In this document: piece after piece, positions 1-11,292 of the stretch
Position numbering within the stretch: the stretch's first letter is position 1
Layout of the letters: each line of letters opens with the position of its first letter
Source of the DNA: Schistosoma haematobium
Taxonomy: Eukaryota > Platyhelminthes > Trematoda > Strigeidida > Schistosomatidae
DNA length: 64,000 nucleotides
Assembly (NCBI RefSeq): GCF_000699445.3
Contig: NC_067196.1
Location: 1,984,001-2,048,000 of the forward strand
Direction: 5' to 3'
Notes under the pieces: model-generated
Told to the model about the DNA's origin: nothing
The model's input: the letters and a program-made list of their open reading frames with translations, nothing else
The model's database searches: none
Translations under genes and position numbers: made by a program

Positions 1-435
1 CGATGCATACTGGTCCTCTAAAAATGCATTTAATGTTCTAGCACCTGTAAGTGTATCTCATTCCAAAAGTGATATTATTAGAACCTCAAATGCTTAGCGA
101 TCCTTATTAGTGCATACCCTGAGTATAACCACCCACATACTGTCACCTTGTGTTAATACCGCGCCCAGCAAGTTTATCTGATTTGAATATTATCTAGCTT
201 CAAAAGTATATCACTATTTCACATGACACGCATATAGGCAGACCTGATTGACATATTTTGGTAATTACTGCTTTGTTGTTCCCTGCTCTCTCTTTTTGTT
301 TTAATTTCTCTAGTTGTAGAAAATTACATTTAATTTGATCTAGGACACGAAATGACTTCAATTACACTGTTCATAAATCAACGGACTGTCCATTGAAAAA
401 GAATTTTCTTTAAAATTCTCGGCTGATGTATTGGA
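1..435. other. AT-rich flank, nothing recognised
   Basis: I see no open frame, RNA gene or repeat here. The F1 unit homology begins near 436, where the sequence starts to match the other two F1 copies; the bases before it do not match the corresponding upstream sequence of copies B and C. Confidence 0.5.
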
Positions 436-1008
436 TTCATAATTCAATCAAGGGTTGATCGCTTCATGTAATCATCATCATTATGTTATGCCTTCTCTTC
501 ACATAGATCTTGTAAGACATATGTAGTACAAGTGTATGTGAAATTAATCAATGAAACGACATAAATTATAAAAATCATTTGAAAGAAACTGTTTGTCGTT
601 ATAAGTAGTATGCACTACAGTATCATTCCATCATCTGTAACTGAACCTAGATCACCTGCTTTTCTCTTCGCATTCTCATTAATTGAATTGTAATAGTATA
701 GATTGTTCATATTAATATACATTGAGTATGAGAATAAAAGTTCAAGATAAATATGTTAGAGTGTAAAAGTGACTCTCTCTGTCTCTCAACACAAGAAACA
801 TAGGTCAAGTACACTTACCACAACAGTGAGGTCAACCAACAAATCACCATCATTCCCTCTCCAAATCTACTCCACTCATATTATCAACCACTCACTCATT
901 CACTCAACAATAACACATGCTGCAATCTCACTCTCACATTGACCTTCACAGAATCACAGATACTAACACGAGACAATTGTATGTCCACTCACTCTATCTC
1001 ACAGACAG

Positions 1009-1016
1009 TATAAAAG
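1009..1016 (+). promoter_or_regulatory. TATA box of F1 copy A
   Basis: TATAAAAG lies 92 bp before the first possible start codon and is followed by a short conserved leader. The same box sits at the same place in copies C (TATAAAA, 25004-25010) and B (TATAAATG, minus strand, 5557-5564). A pyrimidine- and CA-rich tract of about 230 bp lies upstream in all copies. A transcription start near 1040 is inferred from spacing only. Confidence 0.7.
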
Positions 1017-1100
1017 CAATGTGTCCACATCTATTCACAGTGCTTCTCTTCGTATCCCATTGAAACACATTTCTAGTGTTTTGCTAGTGTTGTTGGTTCA

Positions 1101-1595
1101 ATGAGAATGGTGAGTGTTCATCTTGTATTAGTTAATTGATATGTTCAGATCCAGTTGACAGTGTTGTTGTCAGTAGTGACGATTGTGTCACTTGATAATT
1201 CAGTGAGTGGTGAGATCTTGTTATTGAAAAATGAAGTAGTTCCATTTCTAGTTGGTGCAGGTGAGTTGTTCCATGTGATTGATGTTTTATTACTTTCAAT
1301 ACCCTTTATTAAAAATCCTCATTTCTGATTATTTCATGATGGCTGAGTAGTTGTTTCGTTTAGACTTGCCTGCGATGTTTATTTGTACAGCAGACGTTTG
1401 AATTTTTTGAACATGACTGGTTTTGTTTTTGTAGGAATGGCTAATGAAGTTGCTGCCAGATCTCGTCCAATGGAGAAAAAAAGCGGAAAGGGAAAACCCA
1501 AAAATGGTGTAAAAAAGAAGAATAAAGACACCAGTTTCATCGATATTTTTGTAAGTACCACGACTACCAATCCTCCTGAAGCAGTCCGTAAATAA
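1101..1595 (+). CDS. F1-A: small secreted Lys-rich protein, 3 exons (1101-1109, 1149-1260, 1435-1595)
   Basis: Spliced product of about 93 residues. Exon 1 ends ATGAGAATG followed by donor GTGAGT. Exon 2 (112 bp, acceptor TTCAG) encodes a hydrophobic signal peptide starting IQLTVLLSVVTIVSL. After a GTGAGT donor and a TTGTAG acceptor, exon 3 encodes a Lys/Arg-rich tail (KKSGKGKPKNGVKKK) and ends TTTTNPPEAVRK. Introns are phase 0 and phase 1. The stop overlaps an AATAAA at 1591-1596, a possible poly(A) signal. I read exon 3 through to the TAA rather than splicing at the GTAAGT near 1552, because copy C conserves the reading frame after that point. All splice sites are intact, unlike copies B and C. 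Family not recognised; small multi-copy secreted proteins are typical of schistosome egg and gland secretions, but the exons are longer than true micro-exons. Start could be 1101 or 1107. Confidence 0.7.
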
Positions 1596-2165
1596 ATCTT
1601 CTTCATGACTTTTACTGGTTCTCTGAATGTTTATTCGCATTTGAATTAGTGTATATTCTGTGAATATGAACTTTAGTTCAATGACGAACCCGATATTTAG
1701 TGATAATGAAACGAGCCATCACTGAGCAAAATGACTGTGTGACATGTTACATTATTTGCAAACGTATTCTGTAATATGAAATATTTGACCGATTTGAAGT
1801 AACAGAAAAACCAGTCGGTGACTTGCCGATGGTTCGTGAATAAGCAAATTGAATCCATCGACATAATATAATGACAAACATCGTAATTTTCCACTCAGTT
1901 TCACCTTGTGTGCTTCGAATGCTTACACCTCCTCGGCATATTCGTAGTCAAATTCTCACTACACTCCATGTCTATTCTTCGTGGATAAGTGATGAAACGC
2001 ACACTGACCGGCTTGTGTATTATTATTAGAGAAGTGCTTAACATTCGTAGAGTACAAGTCACACCATTATCAATGCGCATTCAACGTATAATTGAGTGAA
2101 AAATGATAGTTGGTCAAATTGTAGATCATTGTTTTTCTAGTATTCGTGTAACCTATGCTTATTGA

Positions 2166-3039
2166 TCTGTATCCGAAAGTTTAATCTCTCTGTCAAAACA
2201 TCCGAAATAACAAACCTTCCTCGACTTCAATAGATTTCTTCTCTCTATCAATTCGCAAAAATTCAGTGGTAGTATTAAAATCATCAATAGTAATAGTATC
2301 AGTAGTACTAATATTGATAGTAGTACATGAATTATATGAGTTAAAGTTTTACTTTCTTTATATGCTCTGAATCTGGGTATTAATCCCGACACATAAACAT
2401 GATTTCAGTCTTCTTCTGACCTATGTTGTGGGTATGACACATGCAAATTGCTAAGTATAATAGAAGTCGAAGGATTGCTGCCATGTTATTTAGGGTTGTT
2501 TATTTAAAGGTAATGACGTGAAAGTTATGGACGAAGAGACAAGGAACGACATAAGGCGTAACTTCTACGAAACGTTCTTTCAACTTCACGGCCCGCAGAA
2601 TGTCAAATACAACAGAGCACACTAAATAGAAGGAAAGCAACGGTTGGAAGAATATGTAGCAGTCGATAGTTGAGGCAATGAGACAACCAATAAAACTCTG
2701 CACAATTCCTTTGAATTATGTTCTCACTTCGTTCAGAATAGTGTATGGATATCGAAATTAAGAGGACGTCAATTTTGGAATTTATTTGCCAGTTAAAAGT
2801 TGAACTTGGAATACTGAAAATTCTTGCCGAATCGTTCTGACATTTAGACTAAATATTACCCTCTTATCAAGCAACAGTGTGTCTCGATCAAGAGGTTTTG
2901 CGATTCTCAAATGGATTGAGGTGGTACTGGTGCATTTTATGTGGCTTTTATGACAAGTGGTCTAGACTGCATGAAAACACAAGACCAAGACTCAGTGCAA
3001 TGAATACTGACATTACGAAATTTCCCAGTGATAAAAACC
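2166..3039. other. Unassigned spacer
   Basis: Only short open frames with low-complexity translations are present. I see no family match, RNA gene or repeat shared with the rest of the window. Confidence 0.4.
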
Positions 3040-3059
3040 GTCAACTACAGTCTCATCTC

Positions 3060-3265
3060 TGAAATATTAATGGATTGAATATTTGCAAAGATAGCGATTC
3101 AACTATATTGTAATGGGATAACCATAGAACATAAATTCAATCGACAGTGTAATACAACAAGAGATGCACAGAACATTTCAAAATCAGCATATTGTAACGT
3201 GAAATGACATACTGTTAGTATTTGAAAACATATTTCATTGCATTGTATTTGTTCTCATTTTCATC
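3060..3265 (+). repeat. F2 promoter-region remnant, no gene attached
   Basis: The block from TTTGCAAAGATAGCGATTC through GCATATTGTAACGTGAAATG to the TGTCCT motif matches the region upstream of the F2 genes (reverse strand about 22195-22010, plus strand about 30650-30790). The match fades near 3265, before the place where the TATA box and exon 1 would lie. It is a truncated F2 unit. Confidence 0.7.
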
Positions 3266-3269
3266 TTAT

Positions 3270-4620
3270 GTCCTTCAATGTAGATATAAAAACCAAATAA
3301 CCATATTATTTTAATTGTCATTATTATTCACATCTGTTTATCTGAACAAACCTTATATGAAAATGCCTTTTTCAGTTTGTTTTGTAATACAACCACGTAC
3401 AAATTCCAATAACGTTGGCATGACATTCATGTATGTATGAAACGGTTTCAGTGAATGTGAGAAGAGTGCTGAGTTATATTTTTGGGAGAAAATGGAGAAG
3501 ATATTAGATCTTTATTAGATATGATGGAAATGAGAAGTACGTAGACGGTTTATTAGCCTCTTTTGTGAACACTGTTTTGTTATCAGTGGTCTCTCAGAAC
3601 AGTTCACCAAAGCATTGCTGCCATGATTCCATTTGTCGAGTCAAAAGTGTAGAGTTGTATTTGTATGAAATAATGATTCATTTGGAATTCCTGATTGCCT
3701 GGTTTCCGATTCCGAATATAATACATTCATTCGTGTTTACCCAGTACGTCTTGGTTAAACTGCGTTATTTCTATTTTGTACTGCAATTAAAATAATCCGA
3801 ACTATCACAAAAACCTGTTGGATACCTGGGAAAGAAAACGTTACTGTAAAATTTATATTCAAAAGTTTCAATTTATTTTACGGGTGTACTAACATTAGCG
3901 GCATCATCAAGTGCATTGACATCGACGTTGAAGTAATCCTCATACTTTATAAACTAAGGTTCAAATGTTATACAGGTCAAACAGTCGAGATGATGTTCAT
4001 GAGTCGAAAAAGATTATCGTCTGTGAAGTACTTAAGAACAGTTAGTACTGGTCACTTTCAACTGCAATCACACGGTTGATTTTCCTTTTAAAAACAGATC
4101 AAAACGCACATCCAACAAAATTACTTGCTCACTCTTTTAATTAGCCTGACTATAATAGGAAGAACAAAACGAATTGTTGATCTTGAAGCTACATATGATG
4201 ATTATTCTCTCGTCATCATCACATTTTGACGGGTCATCCAAATCATCATCTATTATGTTCACTCACTAAACGCCAAACCTTAGTCTACACGATACCGAAT
4301 AATCTATACAAGTATGTTTACGGAAACCAGGTCAATGGAATTTGTCAAAATGAGGACTAAGTAAGTAAGGCATTAGTCACTACTCAATATGCTGTCACTG
4401 TCAAATCAAATGTGCATCTCATTAACGCGCCTCTATTTCATAATGTATCTGGAGTGTCGATGTTTGTTATTATTATTATCATTATTATTTATTCACTTCA
4501 CAAAGCTAAAGCCATTCTGTCAACATTTTAGTAAGATATACTGCACAGGCAAACAAATAATTCTAGTTTCGGATTGTGGAGATTAATAAGTGTTTCATTG
4601 AGCTCATGAACTGATTGCTA
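3270..4620. other. Unassigned spacer
   Basis: No convincing coding frame or known repeat seen. Short frames near 3565-3795 and 4389-4586 have hydrophobic, low-complexity translations typical of chance in AT-rich DNA. Confidence 0.4.
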
Positions 4621-4629
4621 TTGGACGAC

Positions 4630-4735
4630 CGTTGAAAACCTGAAAGCACCGAACGGCCGTCTCGTCCCATTGTGTGACTCCTCGATGACAGTGCGCATTC
4701 ACGATCCTACTCGCGGGAGACAGATGGCTGTGTGA
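4630..4735 (-). repeat. tRNA-derived SINE fragment with hammerhead-like core
   Basis: Read on the minus strand it has the GCGCACTGTC-type left arm, CGAGGAGTC, a stem-II-like hairpin and then GACGAGACGGCCG, followed by TTCGGTGC. This matches the 3' half of the SINEs at 15.7 and 60.9 kb. The catalytic CTGANGA is changed to TCGAGGA and GAAA to GAGA, so cleavage activity is unlikely. The tRNA-like 5' half is mostly lost. Confidence 0.65.
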
Positions 4736-4999
4736 GGAGTAAAAAGAACTACGGGAGATTCAGACCACAGTTGAAGGAGAGGTATGGTATATGCTATTTA
4801 TGCTGACAGATATAAGCGGTATATGGCTGTTATCAAAAATCAAATGCCTATTCATTAGATTACTAAACCATAAACAAGAACAGAATATCAAATCATATTG
4901 ACCACTTTTCTCACTTATGCCAATGGAAGAAACGTTCAAGACGATCTATAATGAAACTTTATTGATTCAATGAGAGTGCAATTCCAAAACAAACTTATT

Positions 5000-5466
5000 T
5001 CACTCATAATTATTGTACACACTCTTCAAATAGTTGTTATATTCGTCATTCATTTTATTCTTATTCTTCACGTTTCTCTTCTCCGAAGACTGAGATACCA
5101 CACTGAAGTCCATTCCAACTGCTACAAAGCAGTAAACTAACATGAATAAAACGTCCGAAGATGTAATCACACAGTAATACCATACACAAATAAAAACAAA
5201 GAAAATTCTGACTTCATGTTGAATTATTACAAAATGATAATAATGAATGCAGTGCAATGAATGTGAAGAAAACTCAGTCGCACGGAACATCTCACCTGCA
5301 CCAACTAGAAATGGAACTACTTCTTCTTTCTATAACACGATCTCACCACTCACTGAATTATCAAGTGACATAATCATCACTATTGAAAACAACACTGTCG
5401 ACTGGATCTGAACACACCAATTAACGAATTCACAATGAACAACTCGGTATATTGAACACTCAGCAT
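5000..5466 (-). pseudogene. F1-B: broken F1 copy with a different terminal exon
   Basis: Exon 1 ATG at 5466-5464 is followed by CTGAGT where copies A and C have GTGAGT, so the donor is lost by one base. Exon 2 (5407-5296, 112 bp) keeps both splice sites but carries an in-frame TAG at 5332-5330 (codon 26). Exon 3 (5118-5000) has acceptor GTAGCAG and encodes a 38-residue tail beginning GMDFSVVSQSSEKRNVK and ending NNYE. This tail is unrelated to the A/C type exon 3. Signal-peptide exon identity to copy A is high. A solo LTR abuts its TATA box. It is a pseudogene as it stands; the unmutated terminal exon could be recent or used by another transcript. Confidence 0.75.
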
Positions 5467-5556
5467 TCTCACTGAACTAACAAAACTAGCGAAACACTAG
5501 AAGTGTGTTTCAATGTGATACGAAGAGAAGCACTGTGAATGGATATAGACACATTG

Positions 5557-5564
5557 CATTTATA
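5557..5564 (-). promoter_or_regulatory. TATA box of F1 copy B, abutted by a solo LTR
   Basis: TATAAATG on the minus strand aligns with TATAAAAG of copy A. The first base of the 5-bp target duplication falls inside it, and the LTR begins four bases beyond, so the native upstream element is displaced by 346 bp plus the duplicated 5 bp. Confidence 0.7.
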
Positions 5565-5567
5565 CTG

Positions 5568-5913
5568 TGTTACGAAGAACTGTAGGCATTTGGCAGATTA
5601 AAATCTTTTTATTGTTTATTATTAATTTACAGTATTTTGGATATATCATTATTTCGGACATTTTGGTTTTCCTTTGTCGTTGATTTTAGTATTTGGTAGT
5701 TTTGCACCAAGAACCTACAAATTAGAAGGTTTGTTTTGTAACTGTTATTATTATTGTTGTTGGAACGATATTTGGTCGACTATATGTGAATTGCTAATAC
5801 ATTTGTTATCTAAAATTGAAACTTGGTTCTGTTGTTAATTTGGGTTCGTAATTTGCAAGTAGATCGATAGCCCGTACTTCAATCGTTGGGACGAGCAAAA
5901 CTTGGGTGTAACA
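5568..5913 (+). mobile_element. Solo LTR of a BEL/Pao-type element
   Basis: The 346-bp block starts TGTTACG and ends GTAACA and is flanked by a perfect 5-bp duplication, TACTG (5563-5567 and 5914-5918). It is a diverged relative of the 406-bp LTRs at 39466 and 42581: shared segments include ATCATTATTTCGGACATTTT, GGAACCTACAAA-like and GTAGATCGATAG motifs near the end. No internal region is present, so it arose by LTR-LTR recombination or is a solo relic. Strand is given as the orientation of the full element at 39.5 kb. Confidence 0.9.
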
Positions 5914-7300
5914 TACTGTCTGTGAGATGGGGTGAGTGGACATACAATTGTCTCGTGTTAGTATCTGTGATTCTGTGAAGGTCAATGTGAGAGTGAGATT
6001 GCAGCATGTGTGTTATTGTTGAGTGAATGAGTGAGTGGTTGATAATATGAGTGGAGTAGATTTGGAGAGGGAATGATGGTGATTTGTTGGTTGACCTCAC
6101 TGTTGTGGTAAGTGTACTTGACCTATGTTTCTTGTGTTGAGAGACAGAGAGAGTCACTTTTACACTCTAACATATTTATCTTGAACTTTTATTCTCATAC
6201 TCAATGTATATTAATATGAACAATCTATACTATTACAATTCAATTAATGAGAATGCGAAGAGAAAAGCAGGTGATCTAGGTTCAGTTACAGATGATGGAA
6301 TGATACTGTAGTGCATACTACTTATAACGACAAACAGTTTCTTTCAAATGATTTTTATAATTTATGTCGTTTCATTGATTAATTTCACATACACTTGTAC
6401 TACATATGTCTTACAAGATATATGTGAAGAGAAGGCATAACATAATGATGATGATTACATGAAGCGATCAACCCTCGATTGAATTATGAGATTTGATTAG
6501 TATGTTGTGTGATGTGTGTTAGCCCGATAAACAATTATAAACCACAACAATCCAAGGAGATATGGTGTAGTAGATTGATTTTCTGTAACATGAATAAATA
6601 TCGATGGTTAGATTCATTTTCAGTTCCTCCCATATCATTTTGTGTTAGACGGAGTCAACGATTACGTGAAGCGCTTTGAAACACACTCAATAAGAAATTT
6701 ATAAATGATTGTTCGCATATGTTTCTAGGTGTCTTGTCATGTAAATCAATGGTACTTCTCTTTCTTAATCAACTTGAAAAACTCAACTGAGTCACGTTTC
6801 GCATTATCACATTAATCAGACATTTTAATTAATCATGGTCAATCGATTGTTGATGGCTACCCAAATCGATCTTCTCTCTACCAACCAGCTGATCACTCTT
6901 CCTCGGTAGATTCACACAGAGCATGCATCAAACCACACTCGTGTGATGTATTATATGATGTCGTTTGTGTTCTGCATGACATTCAGCAAGTGATATTGTG
7001 GCAATTACATAGATGTTACTTTTCCCAGATAACAACTGACATGATGAGATGACGGGCAGGAATCTCATTGTTACACCATTGAAATTCTTGCTCAACATTT
7101 TTTATGGTTTTTATTCTATATGATGATTAATTCGGAGTAACATTTGCTTTTATTTCTCATTGTGATACCTCAAATAATGAGTGTGATGTTATTTCAGGAT
7201 ACATTGTTCTTGTTTACATTTATCGTGGACTGTTCTCAGCATTACACGCAGCATGTGATTTTTCACAAATCTCAGTATTTCATATACATGTTGTTTTATT
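5914..7300 (-). repeat. Upstream part of F1 unit B (inverted relative to unit C)
   Basis: Reading the minus strand, this matches the sequence upstream of F1-C. The part 5914-6488 also matches copy A (436-1007), and 6600-7300 matches the reverse of 23.58-24.26 kb; GATGACGGGCAGGAATCTCA near 7050 is an easy marker. It holds the CACTCA-rich tract but no separate gene. Confidence 0.8.
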
Positions 7301-7477
7301 CCGTTTGGCAATGTGATTTACTAACAATACTACCATTATTAATAACAATACATATGGCTCTACTATTATTATTATTATTGCATTTGATAGTACTTTAGTG
7401 AACAACCACACAAATGTGAACAATTGAATGTGTGTGAACTTAAAAACTACAGGAAATCTTAGTGAAGTGTGATAACC

Positions 7478-7600
7478 ATATATATATATATAAGTGTTCA
7501 CGCGCGAAACCGAGTGCTCTGAGTTCGACTCACACAAGCAGGATCGTGGATGCGCAACGCTTCCACGGCTTTCAGGTTTTCAACAATGGTCTAACGTCAA
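7478..7600 (+). repeat. TA microsatellite and SINE fragment without ribozyme
   Basis: An (AT)n run at about 7478-7492 is followed by a tRNA-SINE piece: B-box-like GAGTTCGACTC, then GGATCGTGGATGCGCA, then a jump directly to CTTTCAGGTTTTC. The segment that in other copies carries CTGANGA and GAAA has been deleted. Confidence 0.6.
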
Positions 7601-8400
7601 TCGCCTTACCATATCAATCAAAAACGTAATAATCTCTATAATCCAAATGAATACAAAATTGTATTTCTGATGTTTCGTGACTCTATGTAATTCGCTTCTC
7701 AAAAGTAAATAAATAACTAATATGAAATTGAAGTTACATGATGCATAGGGAACAATTTTCAGCTTATTTGGGAATCACAAATATGTATTTGTGTATCAGC
7801 CAAATTATATTTGAGAAGCCCAATGATATCAGAATGGATGGTTTGGAGTGTTGAACTCAGTTGTTGAAAGTTGAACACCGTCACCAATAGACTACCGCTT
7901 CATGAAATAACCCAACAAACAGGTAGTATTACGATTCCACATACCAGTTAGATAGTTAATATACAGGTTCTTGAACAAAATCTACTCATATCACTCCAAT
8001 AGCCTATCGGGAAAATTTAGTATTTAAAAGATAAAGCATGATGATTGAAATCATTATTTAATCGTTCCTACGGATAATTACGACCACAATATTCATGGGT
8101 ACTAATATCTAAAGTCACTACTGAGGAAGAATGATGGAAGCTCCCTAACGAAACCGAATAGGTCAAAGGACTCAATACAATCAAATCGAATATAAACATG
8201 AATAAATCGTTAAATAAAATAAAATAAAATGCAAACGTTACAAGAATATCAGTCAATAAATTACATTAAAAAAACCGAATCAAATGTTCACACTCATCAA
8301 TATATTTTCATTTGAGAATTCAAGATTCAGTATTCGGACTTTTCAAAGTAGTAAGTTACAGTAATATTTAACATATTCAAGATATTTCAATCCTATACAA
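7601..8400. other. Unassigned spacer
   Basis: Nothing recognised; AT-rich with no long open frame. Confidence 0.4.
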
Positions 8401-8429
8401 GCTTGTTCGATATTACAGCGTGCCTCAGA

Positions 8430-9450
8430 AGATAGTTGCTATCATACAGAATTCATATGATGGATTAAAATGTAAAATCGTGCATGTAGGACAGTTGACA
8501 AAGTCGTTCGAAATAAAGACCGCTGTCAGGCAAGGTTGCTTACTCTCACCCTTTCTTTTTCTCCTGGTGGTCGACTGATTCATGAAGACATCAACATCTG
8601 AAGGAAAGCACGGGAAACAGTGGACATCTAGGATGCAGTTGGACGATCTATACTTCACAGTTGATCTGGCCCTCTTATCGCAATCAGAACAGCAAATGCA
8701 GGAGAAAATGACCAGTGTAGCAGCAGCTTCAACAGTAGTAGGTCTCATTATACACAAAGGGAAAAGCAGGATTCTCCGATGCTGCACAGAATGCACCAAT
8801 CCAGTCACAATTGATGGAGGAGATTTGGAAGATGTAAAAACATTTACATATCTGGCAGCATCATTGATGAACATGGTGGAACTGATACAGATGTGAAGGC
8901 GCGGATCGGCAAAGCAAGAGCAGCATATTTGCAATTGAGAAACATGTGAAACTCAAAACAGCTGTCAGCCAACACCGAGGTCACGATTTTCAATACAAAC
9001 GTCAAGACAGTTCTATTGTATGGGGCGGAAACCTAGAGAACTACGAAAGTCATCATCCAGCAGATACAGATGCTTGTTAACAGTTTGTCTACGGAAATTA
9101 CTTGAGATCCGTTGACCAGACATTATTAGCAAACACCTACTGTGGGAGAGAACAAACCAGATCCTAGTGGAAGAAATCAGGAAGAAGCGTTGAAAGTGGA
9201 TAGGACACGCATTGAGGAAAGCACCCAACTGTGTCACAAAGACAAACAATCACATGGAATCTTCAAGGCTGAAGGAGGAGAGGAAGATCAAACAACACAT
9301 TAAGCCGGGAAACGGAGATAGACATGAGAAAAATGAACAAGAATTGGATAGAACTGGAAAGGTAAGCCCAGGACGGAGTGGGTTTTAGAATGCTGGTCGG
9401 CGACCTATACAACATTGGGTGTAATAGGCGTAAGTCAGTAAGTAAAGTAT
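8430..9450 (+). mobile_element. RTE-like LINE, 5'-truncated and decayed RT part
   Basis: Broken frames read through reverse-transcriptase palm motifs: VRQGCLLSPFLFLLVVD, then LDDLYFTVDLALLSQS, where the catalytic F-A-D-D box of the family has become F-T-V-D. Downstream come KTVLLYGAE and the RTE-type C-terminal tail, with several stops and frameshifts. A 3' end of GTAAGTCAGTAAGTAAAG type closes it at about 9445. The family resembles schistosome SR2/RTE elements. Dead copy. Confidence 0.85.
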
Positions 9451-10230
9451 TAAATTTCTCATTATTTCTTTTCTTACAAATAATTATATTTAAAAGTCTT
9501 TCCATTATCTAAGATTTTTCTTCAGAAAGGACTTTTTCCATTAAAATATCTACAATGGAATTATTCAATTTACAATATTGTAGTTTACAAACACATTAAA
9601 AACACAAAATGGAACAAATGATTGATCAAATGAATTCGTTAAAAAAGATACTGGAATAACTCACCAGTTTACTGATTCTTTATTTTTTTAAAAACTTTAT
9701 TTCTGTTTAAATTTCAACCAGATCACATTTCTACATTATACTTTACAAGTTGGTACAAGTGTTAATTGGCTTTCAACAGATCATAAACAAGAAGCATTAG
9801 ACATGACTGAATTAGTTTTTTTATTTCATAGATAGATTCATATATACATATTTCATATCACTGATACATCACAATCATACTTTCAGTTGAATACCACTTA
9901 CTGGTATGGATTTTAGGTTGGATAAATTGACTATATGTATATATTACACAAATTAGTTAACAAACTAATGCAAATCTTAGTCAACTGATGTCCCATCTTG
10001 AATTTGATTTTACTCTTCATAACTCATAGAATACCCGCTAAAATACATTCGTTAACACTAAGTGATCGATAATCAATAACCAATGTCATTCGGTCTAATT
10101 CATAGTGGTATTAGAGTCCCATGAATCAAGTTGTAAGATTGTGTAGTGGTTCCCAAACAAAAGGAGCTTATACAAAATATATTGATACACTAGGTTAATA
10201 ATGATATGCCAAAAAAAATTTATAGTAAAG
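9451..10230. other. Unassigned spacer
   Basis: Nothing recognised; very AT-rich. Confidence 0.4.
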
Positions 10231-10239
10231 AAACCTAGA

Positions 10240-10787
10240 TGTCTGTCGGTTAGTAAAACCAAAGGTAACAAAATACCGTTAGCAATACAAAAGATATATT
10301 AAACAAACAGACACTAACAGTTACTATAGAATGAATGTTACTTGTGCACTTCCTCGTGAGAACAACGACCACAAACTGAGTTCACTTGATTGACAGATGT
10401 TCCTCTGCAAGTGACTGCACCGATGACGTAATGAAGAAGACGGAGTCCAATAGCATTATACAATAGTAATCCGCGCCAAAAGTCCAACGTTGCGTCGGAA
10501 GGCCTATAATGATGTTATAATACTATTACAGTCTTCAATCAAACAGTGGCCAATAAAATAGAAGAGCAAATGGCGTAGATAGTGTTCTATATTTTAAACA
10601 ACCCGGTAGTAGAAGTGTATACCAATCATCGAAACAATTATCATCATCTTTTTAACAAGTGATACAGAAAAACAACAGATATTGGATAAAGATGTGGTTA
10701 CAAATAAAGTGTGACAAATTAAAGAAAAAATGTGGTTTTTATTTTTGTTGTTACAAAAATCACTGAATATATGTCACCATATAACTC
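10240..10787 (-). mobile_element. Probable 3' LTR of a Ty3/gypsy element
   Basis: On the minus strand a polypurine run (AGGGGGGGAG) at about 10786-10795 is immediately followed by TTATATGGTGACATATATTC, the expected position for an LTR start just downstream of the integrase frame. The far border is uncertain because I found no clear target duplication, and the usual TG start is not evident. Confidence 0.4.
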
Positions 10788-11292
10788 CCCCCCTAGGGCA
10801 TACGTCGGTGGAAGTATGCCCGACGTAAAACTCTAAATGCTTTGGAGGGAGAAGAAAATTACACAACGAAAAGGGTAAACAAATATTATTTTTTTAAAAT
10901 CATACGTGTATATATATTCAAGAACAAAATGTTTCTCTTGTAGTAAAGAGATTTTAATGAATATTTAAAAGTTTAACAACAACAACGGAGTGTATAATAC
11001 CATTAGTAATAACGGTAATTAAATTGAGAGTTTACCGAAAAGTGTAAATACATGTATAAATTGTGTAAACAATTAGTGATAAACTAAACGAGTCCAACGA
11101 AATTGTATATATTTGCATAATTAATAATAAACATCATATGAAACGCATACACATGTAGAGAAAACCATAATGAACTTATCAATATTAGTAGTACACAAGA
11201 AAAAGTTGGTTTTTTTTTAGAAAAAAAATGTTATTAGTAACTCTGCTAATATTCAATATTCAATCACATTACAGGTAATGACAGAATAAAGA

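Larger units (their letters stand above)
436..2165 (+). repeat. F1 duplication unit, copy A
   Basis: This stretch, holding a promoter, a three-exon gene and its 3' flank, recurs in reverse orientation at about 5.0-6.49 kb (copy B) and in direct orientation at about 24.40-26.52 kb (copy C). Landmarks shared by all three are the block just after 436, the CT-rich tract near 775, the CACTCA-rich tract at 880-1000, the TATA box and the exons. Beyond 2165 the match to copy C fades. Copy C carries about 300 bp of extra sequence (25985-26290) relative to this copy. Confidence 0.85.

Noticed and set aside
1329..1640. Minus-strand frames over the F1-A terminal exon (also over 25159-25577)
   Set aside because: They are antisense shadows of the plus-strand exon; no splice or start context fits them.
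5879..6157. Thr/Ser/His-rich 92-codon minus frame
   Set aside because: It lies over the CACTCA-rich promoter tract and is a low-complexity artefact.
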